64,000 nt of DNA from assembly GCA_031002005.1 (NCBI GenBank), contig JARYHS010008074.1:178708494-178772493 (forward strand). The letters run 5' to 3'. Shown one piece after another: positions 34,030 through 46,566 of the stretch. The position numbers and the translations under genes were made by a program. The first letter of the stretch is position 1. Every line of letters starts with the position of its first letter. This DNA is from Vandiemenella viatica (Eukaryota > Arthropoda > Insecta > Orthoptera > Morabidae). The notes under the pieces are model-generated. The model ran no database searches. It was not told the DNA's origin and saw only the letters and a list, made by a program, of their open reading frames with translations.

Positions 34030-34975
34030 TGCTTTGTCTGGACTATGTCATTCATTCTCTTAGGACCTGGCCTAATGATTTAACACATTCATGTTGAAGA
34101 TCATCTATAGTGGGTTTCCAGGCCTTACTCAGGTAGAGCTCGCTGTCTCTATTGATATTGTTATAATTAAAACTGAATTTCCAGCATCTCACATATTACA
34201 TAGTCCCAGGAGGTGGAGAATGTGGACAATATGACTGTCTTATAAAATTCTGTCTTGTGTTCTTCTTCGATAGCATGTTCAACTATTGCAGATTTTTTTC
34301 ATTTGCACAAGTCTTATATGGTTTAAATGCTTTGTTACAAACTCCTTGACCATCCTGATCATCTGACCAATGTAAACTTTGCTACAGCTGCTTAGTTTCT
34401 GGTACACACTGTGTTTACTATAACCTATCAACTCTAATCATTACTTAGCTGCTACTAACTTCCCTCATTGGGCAAAACAAAATCACATGTTGACACACTT
34501 GCACAGGGTGAGAGCTACCTCCAACTCTGCTGGAAGAAATGAAATATGTCAAGATCAACTTCAGAAGCAACTGGCACTGGCAGATGTATATGAGCTGCTA
34601 TTCCTAGACCACCAAGACAGTTGCTGGTGCTATCATCTCATATGCCGATAACACATCAAGTAAAACAGAAAGGCGTCTAGCACCATACGGGACAAAAGCA
34701 ATTTTAGTTCTCACTCTAAGATATTTGATATTTGCATCTGGTCAAGGATGATCAAGGCCTGAGAATACCTCAGATTTACTCCATTCTACACAAGTGCAGC
34801 ACAGCTTATATTGGTAAAACAATAAAGAAGATTAAGGAGTACATAAGAGAATATAAACGCTATCTGAGAATCATGAAACTGAAGAATTCTGCAATAGCTG
34901 GACATGTTATTGACAAAGAACACAAGACTGAATCTAATAAGACGGTGATGGTGTCCAGAGCCTCAACATGGTGAG
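34030..34975. mobile_element. Head-to-head PLE fragments with GIY-YIG domains
   Basis: On the + strand, 34735-34975 reads GLRIPQIYSILHKCSTAYIG, then KTIKKIKEYIREYKRYLR and SAIAGHVIDKEHK. This is the GIY-YIG endonuclease of a Penelope-like element. On the minus strand, 34440-34240 reads SKVYIGQMIRMVKEFVTKHL, EHAIEEEHKTEF, and then (34240-34030) INRDSELYLSKAWKPTI, the typical segment after the GIY-YIG domain. The two fragments point away from each other around 34441-34734. Neither has RT. PLEs often leave inverted partial copies. Confidence 0.75.
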
Positions 34976-37630
34976 GTGATGCGCTTACAACCATATAAGT
35001 GGATTCCTCACTCATCATCCTGTTCATCACTGGACCTAGTTAAGATATCTCTGTCATCAGTGACTCAGAATTTTCATGTCTAAATGATGTGTGAGCCGAT
35101 GATATTCCTCGTTGCTTTTAAAGGAAAGGAATTGTACTAGTATTGTTTTCAGTTAAGTACAGTCTTTATAGTCTGAGAATTTTATGGAATTGTTGCGTGT
35201 TCATGAGCTTCTACTAAATGTCATTCATGCTGGCTGGAAGTGTTCCAGAAGACTTCCTACAATATCCAAAACAAATTTGGATGCATGAAGTGGCCAAATA
35301 AACTTCTTCTCACCCTGTGGGTGCTGGATGATGCCATTGCCAATGGCCAGACTTGTCCCGAATTTCTGACCAATAATCCTAAGTCTATGCTGTCGACTTC
35401 TGTAAAAAGAGATTCTTCTGAAAGATGAACAAATGTTAAAAGAGGCTGCATAGAAAGCATTGTGTAAATGGTTCCAGACATTTGTGAGAGTCCTGTTCTG
35501 CAAATACTGTGTACACAGGAAATTGGAAGAGATTCTAAGTGCAGCTGTTCCTAGCTACCTTTGTCCTGCTGGCTGAAGATGAAAGAATCAAGCATATAAC
35601 CTCTTGCCTTAGTGATATGGTGAAGGTAAAAGAAGGCAGCAAGCCACAGCAAACATGCCACCCAAGTCAGTTGAGTGACTATGAATGATGACACACTGCT
35701 GAGCCAGTGGCTTGTCAAGGAAATCCTCATTCACAATTACAAGCAACATATTCATTGTCAATGCCGAGGTCATCAGGCCTGTGACTGCCAGAACCATCTG
35801 AAGGGTGTCAGATGCAGAGGATACAATACAGATGCAGATGGTACCAAGCCATAAGCAGCCACATACATGGCTGGTTGAGGCATGGAGCATGGGTTCCATC
35901 CATGTTCTGCAATGGTTTGCAAAACCAAGTAAATCTGACCAGGCAGTCACTACGATTCAGCCTCTCCATTGTAATGAATCAATGACCCAGATGGCATGCC
36001 AGGATCATACGCGGTCCCAACAACACATTGCCCATTTATCTGGAAAAGATCATCTAACTGAAGGCTGCCATATATACCTCATGAATCACTGTCATGTCTA
36101 TGATGCCTGATTTAGCTGAAGAAAAGACCAGATAACTGTAGTGGTTTAGCTGCTTACACAGCTAATCATTACCCTGAGACCAAAACTAAAGCCATCCAAC
36201 TTATTTGAATGGTACAAGTCATGACAAAGCAAAAATCTGGTAAAAAATACCAACAACAGCAAAAGGATGAATTCTGGGAGTGTCAACATAACAGATCCTG
36301 CTGTTGAGGCAGGTTAGTAGAGGTAGTAACAGCAAGGCTATAACCACTGGAGGCCTTGTGACAACTGATGGAAACAACAATGTCAGCTGTCAAAACATTT
36401 TTGTTTTCTTGACACTACCCAGCTGGACAACTATGAAGATTACAGTGCAGCCTCATGAGAGTATAGGGACAATCCCTTGTCAGGATATCCAAATTTTGGT
36501 ATCCCTGGATTCCCAAGATTGTTCTACGAGAATTCTTGGATAGTTCCTCCAAAAAGTTGATGGAAAAATTCCTTTCCTTATCTTACCTCCAATCCTTTTT
36601 AGTAATAATCACATTGCTAAGCCCTAAGCCCTAAGCCAAAACATACAATGTGAATTGGAAGCATGGTATCAAGATTTTCGATTTTCGTGGTTCACTGAAA
36701 CTTTTTAGTTGTATAATAGAAATACAGTTTCTTAGTATATGATGTGATTGATTTCCTTCAACTTCCTTGTTGATAACCCAATAAATCCTTGCTCTATTCA
36801 GAAGAGTATAAGTAGATTACAATGCCCCAAGATAGTATGAATAATATAATGTATTGTAGGATCGTAATTTTTCATGGCGTTGAATATTAATATATTCTTA
36901 ACATGGCTGGAAGCCCGAGAAAAATATATTAATATAATGTATTGTTTGTAATTCAATAGTATATGAGAATGGAAGTACTCTAGATGTTAATGTGGTAATA
37001 ATCTTGGATAGTAATGAAAAAAAGGTGGATAATGTGAATATCAGAATCAAGGAATATAATTTTACAATTAGGAATAAGGATGAGTTTACTTACAGTGATA
37101 AAGAGAAAGAAAACCCTTATAGGCATTATGAATACAGGTAATGAAAGAGAAAGTAAACCTATTACTTACTGAAGATGAAGGTGAGAGGGCAGTATAAAAA
37201 ATAAATGTGAAAATCAGTTTACAGTATTTTGGGTAAAACCTCAGTCATGCTTATTTGGAGAAAGACATCAATTATTAAGACTCAATGTGTTAAAATTTGA
37301 CACCCTTGCTATGTGTCTAATTCTTTTTAAAACAAGACTCAGTTTGATCCTTCTTCTTATGTGTTTCTGATGTATTCCCACTTTCATCTTTGGTAATTAA
37401 ATGTAGCTTCACCTTGTCACATGTTTAACTCTGACAGAATCATAGAACAACAAGTAATACTAAGAAAAATAGGTGAGATAGCAAGTACCTGAATAATTTT
37501 CAGGTCTAATAACATGCATTTCTCATTTCAGAATTAAAATGATTTAGAGATTGTTATATTTTTATAGATCTGAATCATTCAAATTATTTAATATATACAA
37601 AATTAGAGGATCTTGTTTCTATTTTTCTAA
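34976..37630. other. Intron 2 sequence; unclassified, partly less AT-rich
   Basis: 35220-36300 is less AT-rich and has several 60-113-codon open frames on both strands, none recognised; it may be an unclassified old element. 36950-37139 holds an open + frame of about 60 codons, rich in N, K and D, without a clear start. A near-tandem AATATAATGTATTGT motif occurs at 36840-36860 and 36930-36950. The stretch just before 37636 is the branch and acceptor region of exon 3. Confidence 0.35.
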
Positions 37631-37635
37631 CACAG

Positions 37636-37772
37636 GATGTGGTGAAGGAACCAGATACTGGAACACCAGGATTTCCATTCAATTTCAAAAAGATGTTTGA
37701 GTACAACCACAACCGAATAGCAAAAGAACCATCATTTTATGATCCTGAATTTAATCACAATAGAGAGGAACA
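37636..37772 (+). CDS. Anoctamin exon 3 in window
   Basis: A 137-bp exon, phase 0 in and phase 2 out, between CTAACACAG and a GTGAGT donor at 37773. It encodes residues 101-145 plus two bases of a glutamine codon: DVVKEPDTGTPGFPFNFKKM, a variable linker, then FNHNREE. It fills the place of the poorly conserved segment of about 45 residues that precedes the ELFLIED block in vertebrate ANO5. The phase-2 end is completed by the first base of the exon at 50587. Confidence 0.88.
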
Positions 37773-38686
37773 GTGAGTAACAATTTTATTCTAAGTTGGT
37801 CAAAACATTGATTAACTGTTGCAAGAAAGCCTACTTTCATTGATTAACTGTTTTTATTCAGTGCTAATGAAGAGTACAATGATCTGATGTAGCAAAACTG
37901 ATTTAAAATGAAGATATACAAGGTTGTGGAATGGATCTTAAGTGAAACAACTAACCTCCACATTTGATTGACAATGAAAATCATAAGTTCTGATATTATT
38001 TTAGTGATTTCTAAAATAATATTAGCAACATCTTAATTAACCTATTTTTTATTTTTCGATAAATTTGCCATTTTCAGTTAAATGTGTTTGTGCTTATTGT
38101 TGTGTTTCTTTAACCCTTGGGCACTAATGACCCCGCTGTCGACACGCCCTAAAGCAATAACAGCAACAACATTTAACCCTTAATAAAAGGAGAATACAAA
38201 AAGCTATCATTAAGTACCAGATATTAACATTCAAACCAACCACATGATATTCTCAAATCCCACTTGGCGAAAATATTTTTGTTTTCTGTGTGCATTTCTT
38301 TCAGCCTATATTTGCTGTTAATATGATAACAAATTCACTTTTAATAAGATTCACAAAAATGATCTGATTTTCTTTGAAGAATCAACAAGGCTTTTCTTCC
38401 CATGAAGATTGGTGCCATACTGCCATACAAGCATTCAAAATATGAACTGCTTCCACAGTGGGAATATTTGATGAAAGATGTCCCTTGACAGCCTAAATTG
38501 TTGAAATGGGGAATTATATTTGATTGCAATTTTTAAATTTCTTTTCTGTTTTAACTGGAACCACAGAATAAGTGAACTTTGGTTACATGTGTGAACTACT
38601 ATGCACTAAACTGGAAATAACTTTATCAAAAGAAAAGTTTTACCTTCTAAATTAGTTTAATGCTTTGAATTATAATGTATATAGTT
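37773..38686. other. Intron 3, 5' part
   Basis: AT-rich, no recognised features until the Penelope-like element begins near 38687. Confidence 0.4.
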
Positions 38687-39241
38687 AAATTACAAGGAAA
38701 GGGAAAATGATTCACCACTCACCAAAGTTGAAGGCAACGACGGGAGAAGAACATATATCACCAACACAAAAATACACAATATTTTGGTCTTAAGATGTTA
38801 TATATAAATATGTGTATCACAGAAGGTGAGAGAAATAGTAATATACCAAAAGGGCATGGAATGTAGAAACAAAAACAAAAATTATGGAAATAAATATAGA
38901 TAGATAATTTGAAAAGAGAGAAAGGAAAAAAAAATAAAGAAAAAATGTAATTAGTTAAATGACAATAATACTAATACTGTTAATAATGAGTGATACACCA
39001 AAGAAAGGATGTTTATTGGTGGTTGAGGCCTGGTGGGTGTATGGTATCTAGCATATTTTGGTATGCAAGTTCCCATCTCTGAAGTTGTGAGGTGGCGGTG
39101 GTTTCAGGGATAACTCTGATTGCTCTCACAGTGAAACATTCATTGAAGCTGTTGGAATTGTGGTAGTTCGCATGTGCTGGTATTGGAATATATAACTTTG
39201 CGGGTGTGGACTGTTTGTCTATGGCCATTCATTCTGGTCGA
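38687..39241 (+). repeat. Inverted terminal arm of the PLE, left
   Basis: This 555-bp arm includes the last 70-odd codons of the PLE open frame. It is an inverted copy of the right arm, including the outer AAATTACAAGGAAAGGG and the coding block around NECFTVRAIRV. Confidence 0.88.
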
Positions 39242-42200
39242 AAGTTGTAGTGTAGTCAGGCCTATGTAGGAACTAATGCAATGGTGGCAAGTTAGCTGGT
39301 ATATGATGTGGGTTGTGGAGCATGTGGCATGTCCAGTGATGGGGAAGGTTTCCCCTGTGACAGGGTTACAATATGTAGTAGTGGGAGGATGCATATTGCA
39401 GGTTTTGCAGCGAGGTCTATTGCACAGAAAAGATTCATAAGGTGATTTAGGAGTGCCAGATGGAGGGTATTTGTGAACCAAGATGTTTTTGAGGTTAGGT
39501 GGTCTGCGGAATTAAGTACAGGGGACAGTTGGCAGAGTTTTTGGCAAGATGTGCAAATTTCTGGAAAGGTGTGAAGGATATCATGTCCTTGTTGTAGGAT
39601 TCGATTGATGGATTTGAGGCCAGGCGAGAACTGGGTTACAAAGAAAGGGCTATGGTTGGATTTAGAGGTGCCAGGTTGGAGTGGTTAGAAGGAGGGTGGG
39701 TGATTGAACACGTGATTTGTTTATGTACAAGGTCTGCTGGGTAGGAGTGGGAAATAAGTGCTTGGGATAGGTTCTGGGAGTACTGGAAGAGGGATTCAGA
39801 ATCAGAACAGATACGTTTACCATGGATAGCTAGGCTGTAGGGAAGGGAACGCTTGGTGCAGAATGGGTGACATCTGTTGAAATATAGATATTGCTGTAGA
39901 TTAGTTGGTTTGATGTGGACAAAGGTGTGAAGGGCACCCTACCTGATCGTGATGTCCACATCAAGGAACGTGATGTGTTTACGGGAGTAGGTCCATGTGA
40001 AATTAATGGAATGGCTATTGTTAAGGGAATGGAGGAATTTCACTGTGGGTCCAGATCATAAATATATCATCTATGTACCTGAAACACACAGTGGGTTTAA
40101 GGTGGGTGTGGTTGAGGAAACGTTTCTCCAGACGATCAAGGAACAAGTTGCATAGGAAGGGGCCACGGATCTGGCGATATACTGTGGAATTAAAGGTGAA
40201 GAAGTTATTGGAGAAGGTCAGGTGAGCCAAGAATGAAAGGAAATATGTGCTAGGGTGGTTGTGTGGGGGTCGCAGATCTAGGAAGTGTTTCAGGGCACTG
40301 AGACCCTGACAGTGTGGAATGTTGGTATAGAGGGAGGTTACATCGATGGAGACTAGGAAGGAGTCTGGAGGTAGAGGTGTGTGGACTGTGGCTAGGCATC
40401 GAAGGAAGTGTGGGGTATCTTTGACATAGGAGGGAAGACTCTGAACAAAGGGTTGGAGATGCTGGTCCACCAAGGATGAAATCTGTTCAGAGAGTGATCC
40501 ATATGCAACAACTATAGGCCGCCCCGGATTGCCAACCTTGTGGATCTTGGTAAGGAGGTACAGGGTGGGTGTACAAGGATTCTGGGGAGTTAGGAGCGAG
40601 ATGGACTGGGGAGAGAGACCTTGTAAGGGGCCCTGCAAGTTCAGGAATGTTTTTACTTCCTGACAGATGGAGGTGGTGGGATCTGTAGGGTGTGGTAGGT
40701 GTGTGTTTGTGTCAGACAGTTGCCTCAGGGCCTCAGCCACATAGAGATTGCAGTCCATTCCTACTGTGGTTTAAGCCTATATCAGCAGGGAGGATGATAA
40801 TGTTATGGTTTCTGGATAGTTCTCTCATGGCTTGAGTTTCCATGTTGAGCTTTTTAAAGTGTCGAACAGACTTTATGAAAGAGGCTGAAGGCAGAGTGGA
40901 GGTGAGGAACTCTTGGAACAAAATAAGTGGATGATTTTGTGGGAGTTGGGGTGGATCCAGTGGTGATAAAGGTTTAAATTGTTGTAAGCTGGATTCAATT
41001 TCATTCTCTGGACGTTGTGTGCTCCTGTGGTGGCAAAATGATATTTCCAACACAAGGAGTGGCAGAATGCTAATGAATCCTAGACCAAAGCAGCAAACTT
41101 GGGGGTTGGAGATAAAGAGAGTGCCTAGGATCGAATTGATATGTGGGGTTCTGACAGGGGAGTGGAGGAAAGATTAATCACTGACTGCTGGGGTTTAACT
41201 GAGGGAGGCGCATGAGTTTTTGGGACAGGTGGTAAAGGATTTGGGTGGGGAAGATTGAGGATGTGAGCCAAACAAGGAGTTCTGGCAATAAGGGGTGCTG
41301 TGGGTGTATGGTGTCTGGGAGTGGGGAGTTGATAGGGGACGCACAAGCCCACAGCTAAATAGCTCCTGACAAGCACAGGTGTTTTTGTGCATGTTGTGCT
41401 TGCAACTGTCTGCATTGTGACAGGATTTGTTTCGTGCAATGAATGAGATGAGGGAATGGAAGGCATAGAATTTTTTGGAGGGAGACAAGGTGGATGGAAT
41501 GCTGATGAGCCATGCGAACATACTGTTAGAGAATCAGGTGGGTGAGGGTGAGGGATTGAGTGAAATGGAAAGCATGAAGGGATGGGTGCATTTGTGGGTG
41601 GCAACCTGAAACTGGGATTTTAATGGTTAAACCATTGGGTGGAATATTTAAAGAGAGACAAGACTGAAGAAACAGTATGTCGGAGCTTAGTCTGGTGAGA
41701 TGTGAGACATGGAAATGGTAGCAAGACAGATAGTTATCTGAAAGTGACATGTTGGGAGAAACTGGTAAGATAGTGAAGCTACTCACTAGCTGAGATACAT
41801 GGTTGGGTGAAATAACAATTAATGACGGAGGGAAAAAAAGAAATATTACTAATAAAAATAATAATTGGAAAAAACACTTGAGATACCATAAAAGGTGGGT
41901 GCACACAAACTAAAAGTATTTAAATAAAAACCACAAAGCTGAAAATATATCAGATCATAAATGAACAAGGGCAAGGTGTTATGAAAAAAAAAAAATGTTT
42001 ATAAGTTAATTTTGAAAGAAAATAGTAATAAAAATAAAAAAGAAATAATTCGGTAAATGAAAGATACAAGAGATTAGGCTGTAATCAGAGTGTGATCTGG
42101 CAGTAGAAAATAGCACAAGGTGATTGTCAGCCAAAAAACGGCATTTAAGGCGCAGGCAGAAATATGTGAACAAAAAACCGGCCCTGCGAAAGAAAATACT

Positions 42201-42308
42201 TACTTTGAATTTAAGTGACCACAGACAAGGTGTATTGAGAGGCAAATATTTGTAAGCTAGTAATGATATAATATTATGAAAACAGCAGAGAAAAAGGGGC
42301 TTGCGTTT

Positions 42309-42917
42309 GACCAGAATAAATAGCCACAGACAAACAGTCCACACCCGCAAATTTATATCTTCCAATACCAGAACATGCAAACTACCACAATTCCAACAGC
42401 TTCAATGAATGTTTCACTGTAAGAGCAATAAGAGTTTTCCCTGAAACCACCGCTGCCTCACAACTTTGGAGATGGGAACTTGCATACAAAACTATCCTAG
42501 ATACCAGACACCCACCTGGCCTCAACCACCAATAAAATTCTTTTCTTTGATTATCACTTATTATTATCAGTATTAGAATTATTGTCATTTAAGTAATTAC
42601 ATTTTTTTCTTCTCAAAATTTATCTATCTATATTTATTTATCTAATTTTTGTTTTCACCTCTACATTCCGTACCCTTTTGGTATATTATCATTTCTCCCA
42701 CCTTCTGCAATGAACATATTTATATATAACATTTCAGTCCCACCGCCATATCGATAATTCACTCAGTCATGTAAGAAACTTGGACACCTCCCGAGCCACA
42801 TGACTCATTCTCTTTAGCATGAATAAGTTTTAAGACATGTGTTCATGTATATGTTCTTCTTCTGTCATTGCGTTCAACTCTGGTGACTGATGAGTCATTT
42901 TCCCTTTTCTTGTAATT
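42309..42917 (-). repeat. Inverted terminal arm of the PLE, right
   Basis: A 609-bp arm inverted to 38687-39241. Its + strand repeats the 3' coding end (FNECFTVRAIRVFPETTAAS, then RWELAYKTILDTRHPPG) upstream of the element's 5' end, followed by outer CTTGTAATTT. It differs from the left arm by scattered substitutions and small indels. This is the partial-dimer structure (pseudo-LTR) known for PLEs, in inverted form. Confidence 0.88.
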
Positions 42918-43264
42918 TATATTGTCTAAAGCCGTTTCCTTTTTCCTTTGTTTAATTAATGTAAATAGTTAATATCATGTGGTAAACGTTGGCGTGTACA
43001 CATCTCCTGAACCGTATTTCATTCCCTAGCACATGAATAAGGCATAAAACTGATATATTGTAAATGCTTTTCTTTGACTCATATGTGTTTCACTTGTAGC
43101 AGCATTCTACTTTTGTGAGTGATGAGTCATTTTCCCCATCCTTTGTTAACCTAAAAGCCTGTTTTCCTTAACATCATTAAAGTAAATAGATATAATTATT
43201 GTTAGTGATGTTAAGTACAAATAATTTCAATCAGAAATACAGATTCAAAAAATGACTATTTTTA
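42918..43264. other. PLE-end-like sequence beside the element
   Basis: 43080-43150 repeats the outer PLE end motif (GTGAGTGATGAGTCATTTTCC, compare 42888-42904) with the sequence preceding it at 43010-43080. A second, diverged terminal fragment of the same family therefore lies next to the main element. Confidence 0.55.
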
Positions 43265-43412
43265 GTGATTGATTCCAATTTCTCTTTTGCTAGTTGTATT
43301 GAGTTAGAATTAGCTGCAAGCATGGTAGTTAAATTCAATACAGCAAACTGTAAAGTAGTTGAACTTTTTGGTATATATAACTTTAGATATAAAAGTGTCA
43401 TGGCTCTTGAGT

Positions 43413-43650
43413 CTTGGTATGTGGAGGCTCAGCCTGTGGAGACACAACCTGTGGTGGCTCAGCATGTGGAGGCTCAGCCTCTGGGGCTCAGTCTGTTGAG
43501 ACTCCACCTGTGGGAGCTCAGCGCGTGGTGGCTCAGCATTTGGAGGCTTAGCCCATACAGGCTCAGCCATTGGAGACGAGGTCTTTAGATGCACGGTCGT
43601 GGAGGTGCAGCTTGTGGAGGCTGATCCTGTTTAGGCTTAGCCCACAGAGG
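43413..43650 (+). repeat. 15-bp minisatellite encoding VEAQP
   Basis: About fifteen degenerate units of GTGGAGGCTCAGCCT. In frame, the first units translate as VEAQP, VETQP, VVAQH, VEAQP, after which single-base losses shift the frame. It lies in the ORF1 of the LINE starting at 43265. Confidence 0.85.
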
Positions 43651-43821
43651 CAGAAAGTAGGGATGCTTGAGAAGAATGGTTAGGTGCTGATAATAGATCA
43701 TAGGAGAGATACAGTTAATAGGATGAAGAAGCCAGACAATTCAGAAATTGAGGGTGAAAATAGGTTTAATATAATACCAGTCAGGAGGGAAGTGCCTCCT
43801 ATAGATGTATGAACAGGTTAG

Positions 43822-44859
43822 TGTAAGCTATCTGTTAAATTTTGTAACTGCGTGACAAAATTTTGTTCTTAAAACCATGAGTTAGAGTGGATAAAATATT
43901 AGTAAATTTCATTTTTATAGTCATTTTTTATGTTTATTCAAGTTAGAAAGCAGTTTTACAGGTTTCAAGATAGTATTTTCAATTTTTTCAATTTCAACAT
44001 TTTTCGGCATTCGCCTGGAGTGGGAAAGTTCATACTTATTTTCGGCTAAATTATTAAAGTTAGGATATTTTACATAATAACTAAAGTTAACATTTATTTA
44101 AAGATCTAGCGACTTGTAAAGTTTCAAGAATATTGAATTAATTTTATTGTCAAGGTCAGATTAGCCAATGTTAGGACTTCAGATGTGTGATTTGATATCT
44201 GACGACTTTCCCATCAGCCACCCCTGTGAAAGAGGAAAAGATTTGTTTTCACGCTTCACATGAGAACAGTCGCTAGGAATCTTCGAGAAGCGCTATGTGA
44301 TATAGATGTGTGCGTGCAGTTGTTCGCCCCAAGTCATACGGAAGCAGTCGGCATGATAACATGTAGCTCAGTAGGCCGGAAAGTTTTAGCACATCAGTGA
44401 AAGTTTTATTTTAGAATGATGCCACTTGTTTTATTCAAGTTGAACATAATGTCGCATTAAAGTAATTTTCCGCAATATGGAGCCTCGGGATTGTTTGATT
44501 TCACTAAACTGTGGAACAATGGGAGCATGTGATTCTCTTTCATTTAATTATTACAACTAAAAGTTTGTACTATTGGGGCGTGGTCTGGCTTGACCGGTTA
44601 ATCAAACTTGTAAAACATTACTTTGGAAAAGTCATCTGATTGCCTGTACAGTTTTTGGTTTTGTGAAATTGAAGAATATAGTTATTTAAATGACATTGAA
44701 CTGTTTATTGAACTTTACCTTTACATAGTTTTCTGGTTAAAATCTGTGTGGCGACTGTATTATTCTATTTAAGCCAAAACTGTTACATCCAAGGCTACAT
44801 ACGGTCAGAGTTAAGATTCAAGTTTATGCAGAACCCCAGTGCAAGCTTGTTGCCTTACA
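43822..44859. mobile_element. Possible solo LTR (1038 bp) in LINE ORF1
   Basis: ORF1-like coding stops near 43820 and resumes after about 44860. The inserted stretch starts TGTAAGC and ends CTTACA (perfect 6-bp inverted ends). Flanks TTAG (43818-43821) and TAAG (44860-44863) would be a 4-bp duplication with one mismatch. No gag or pol. Boundaries are inferred; the interior (44250-44560) is less AT-rich than the surroundings. Confidence 0.5.
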
Positions 44860-46492
44860 TAAGATGGTCAAGTCTATAAGAATAGGAGAAGTTAAGGAAG
44901 GAATAGGAAGAAAAAGGTTCTGTTGCCAGGTAGTAGCCATGGAGGAGATGGAAGCCCTCTTCTGCAGGATCAGATAGGCACAGGTAACCAAGTAACAAAT
45001 TTTTTTCAAACCAAGAGAAATATTAGGTCAGGTAATGATGGATACAGGTTTACTTTGTAGAAATTTCACTAATGACAATAGAGTAGTGATAATGGGTGTT
45101 GCAGGGAGTAGTATTGATAGAAATGAAAGTTATGGTATAGAGATTGACCTGAGGAAGATAGTGAAAAAGGTGCTGCATACCATGGTTAATCTCATGCAGG
45201 TCCTAAATCGCCATGACAAGCCAAAGTTGAACCATGTTGTGAGGTGGGGAAATGTGGAAAAGGAGGTGCTACTTGGGAAAGGCATTAGTTCGGTGTTGGG
45301 GGTTGTGCCTGTGATCATGATTGATAGGTGGGGATACACAAGGCATGGCCTACACGTAAACAGAAGGAGCAAGGACGTACTTTCTGAGTTGTTAGCTAAA
45401 GTTGTAAGTGAGCCCATTTCCAGTGATGGTGAGATCAGAACTGTGCCTTTTTTTTAGGTTAAGGGCTACTAATGGGGGGATGAAAATAGATGATCACAGT
45501 AATGCTAATTGTAGATCCATAGTGTAAAAAATCAGAAATGCTAAAGAAATAGATGAAGCTGCAAAAACAATAACTAAATGGGGCAGAACTGGGAAGGAGG
45601 AGGTTAATGCTGAAAGTATCACAAAGCTATTAATAAGGGTGTTACTGGTGGACTGTAGAAATATAATGAACAATTAATAGAATTTGTAAACTTAAAAGAG
45701 ATACACAAAGCATAAGTAATTATAGGGATAGAGTCTTGATTAAAAGAAGAAGTACTTTCCTGATGGTTATAGACTGTACCAAAAATATAGAGAACCAGTT
45801 GGTGGGAGGGGATTTCATACTGGCTAGTGAAAACTACTACAGTTTACTGGTGTTTATAAATCATGACCAATAGTTGCTTGGGGTAGATTTTGAGTGTAAC
45901 AAAAATTTAAAAAATAAGGTGAAAAATGAAGCTCTTGAGGTGAAATTAAATTTGTACTCAGGATTCAGAAGTGATAATAGAATGGTCATTATTGGAGAGG
46001 ATTTAAATTTACCTGTTGTAAACTGGGTAGGAAATAAAATTAACAACACAATGGAACAGAAATTTGGAAGTACCCTAATAAGGAAAGGAGGGTTTGCACT
46101 AGTGGTAGAGAAGAATACTAGGCGACAAGATTGATAGCTTCCTAATAAAACCTGATGATATCCTTGTGGGGTATCAATTAACTGAGGGAATAAGTGATTA
46201 TGAAGCAGAAGTGATGAATATTAGAGGATTCAGTAAACCAATGGCCAAAATTGAAGAGAGAAATAGGTACAATTAAAAAAATGTACAGATTTTGAACTTA
46301 GAGAGATATTTCAAGGACAGTTTCAAAAAGGCAAGGATGGCACAAGTACAGTTGAGACAAAATGGGAAGAGTTCAAGGATATAATAAAAAAAATGCAGAA
46401 GAAATATTTATTCCAAATCAGAAAATAAAGAGAAATAGAAAACCTAAATACTGCAATAGTGAGGTGAGATGGCAAGAAGAGAACATAATATA

Positions 46493-46566
46493 TAATCGTA
46501 GGCTTCCGCGGCCAGAGTCAGTTGATTCTTGACTGTCCGGGTGGCGCCACGTCATGTTCATCGTCT
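46493..46566. mobile_element. 74-bp insertion with 11-bp target duplication
   Basis: AACATAATATA occurs at 46482-46492 and again at 46567-46577. Other copies of the LINE have GAACATAACAG here once. The 74-bp insert is GC-richer (TAGGCTTCCGCGGCC, GGGTGGCGCCACG) and unlike the LINE. The long duplication suggests retroposition by a LINE or PLE machinery. Confidence 0.8.

Larger units (their letters stand above)
38687..42917 (-). mobile_element. Penelope-like element (about 4.2 kb) with long inverted ends
   Basis: The coding strand is minus. 5' region: open frames at 41906-41125 (Pro/Ser/His-rich, function unclear). RT: NIIILPADIG (near 40800), TLYLLTKIHKVGNPGRPIVV, VSIDVTSLYTNIPH (motif A), QIRGP followed by CNLFL (motif B, shortened), FRYIDDIFMIW (motif C, catalytic YIDD). 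Then FLDVDITI and, at 39481-39140, a GIY-YIG endonuclease (IIYQLTCHHCISSYIGLTTL, STRMNGHRQTVHTRK). The last block, FNECFTVRAIRVIPETTATS, ends at 39013. Several frameshifts and stops mean it is not active. It lies in anoctamin intron 3. Confidence 0.9.

Noticed and set aside
41125..41906. Overlapping minus-strand open frames of 108-159 codons rich in Pro/Ser/His
   Set aside because: Not called as host genes: they lie within the PLE between its inverted arms and have no recognised domain.
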